From positions 310,001 to 374,000 of the forward strand of contig JAFFJZ010000048.1 of the NCBI GenBank assembly GCA_018340375.1: DNA of 64,000 nucleotides, given 5' to 3'. Of the stretch, positions 63,948-64,000 are shown one piece after another (positions within the stretch are counted from its first letter, which is position 1; each line of letters opens with the position of its first letter). Source of the stretch: Gonatopus flavifemur (lineage: Eukaryota > Arthropoda > Insecta > Hymenoptera > Dryinidae). Made by a program: the position numbers and the translations under genes. The notes under the pieces were generated by a model. It was not told the DNA's origin, searched no databases, and was given only the letters and a program-made list of their open reading frames with translations.

Positions 63948-64000
63948 TAAGCGTTTCTACTGGGGCGATGAAAGTAACATGAAAGTAACGGTAACGGTAA

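Noticed and set aside
1..64000. Odorant receptor (7tm_6) identity for the receptor genes
   Set aside because: The [12 protein letters not shown] block, the HQELCQIS / NNLYSKQ loop and the short last exon fit gustatory receptors (7tm_7), not odorant receptors.

Overview
This window looks like an insect nuclear genome segment: AT-rich, intron-containing chemoreceptor genes buried in a dense mass of transposable elements. The receptor style (gustatory receptors with a short last exon) and the transposon mix fit a hymenopteran such as a parasitoid wasp, but that placement is inference. I see no bacterial, phage or CRISPR content.

The host genes are a head-to-tail array of insect gustatory receptors (7tm_7 family), all on the minus strand. 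GR3 (48987 down to 33726) and GR2 (27669 down to 8125) each assemble by hand into six exons with consensus splice sites and no internal stop, giving 415 and 427 residues. Exons 3, 4 and 5 have identical lengths in both (162, 259 and 156 nt) and all intron phases match. GR1 (6730 down to about 1998) is a wreck: exon 1 is cut after 21 codons, exon 2 is missing, exon 3 has a frameshift and exon 4 is split by a Copia-type LTR. A short conserved block about 100-150 bp upstream of all three start codons is a candidate shared promoter element.

Nearly everything else is mobile DNA, much of it inside GR introns. GR1 region: a Crypton-like tyrosine recombinase remnant and small hairpin elements. GR2 intron 4: a LINE reduced to ORF1 plus 3' tail, a 2.3-kb inverted-repeat element with a 155-bp tandem repeat, a Jockey-like LINE and a mariner interrupted by two other elements. 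GR2 intron 2: a nearly complete pogo-type transposon with a PHD-like zinc finger, and a mariner split by a foldback element. GR2-GR3 spacer: several MITEs. GR3 intron 4: a nested stack (37295-41127) holding a mariner, a MITE within a MITE and a SINE. GR3 intron 1: two more mariners and long palindromes.

Upstream of GR3 (49-64 kb) lie an intact mariner nested in a dead mariner, a hAT-type MITE, LINE ORF2 remnants, a 926-bp near-perfect hairpin, a mariner-superfamily element with about 0.4-kb inverted repeats, and short elements with CCCTGG tips and 2-bp target duplications. The recurring theme is families of inverted-repeat elements sharing short tips (CAGGGTG, CCCTGG, TACACTG, CCCAGRTAGCACA), with nesting that gives their relative insertion order.
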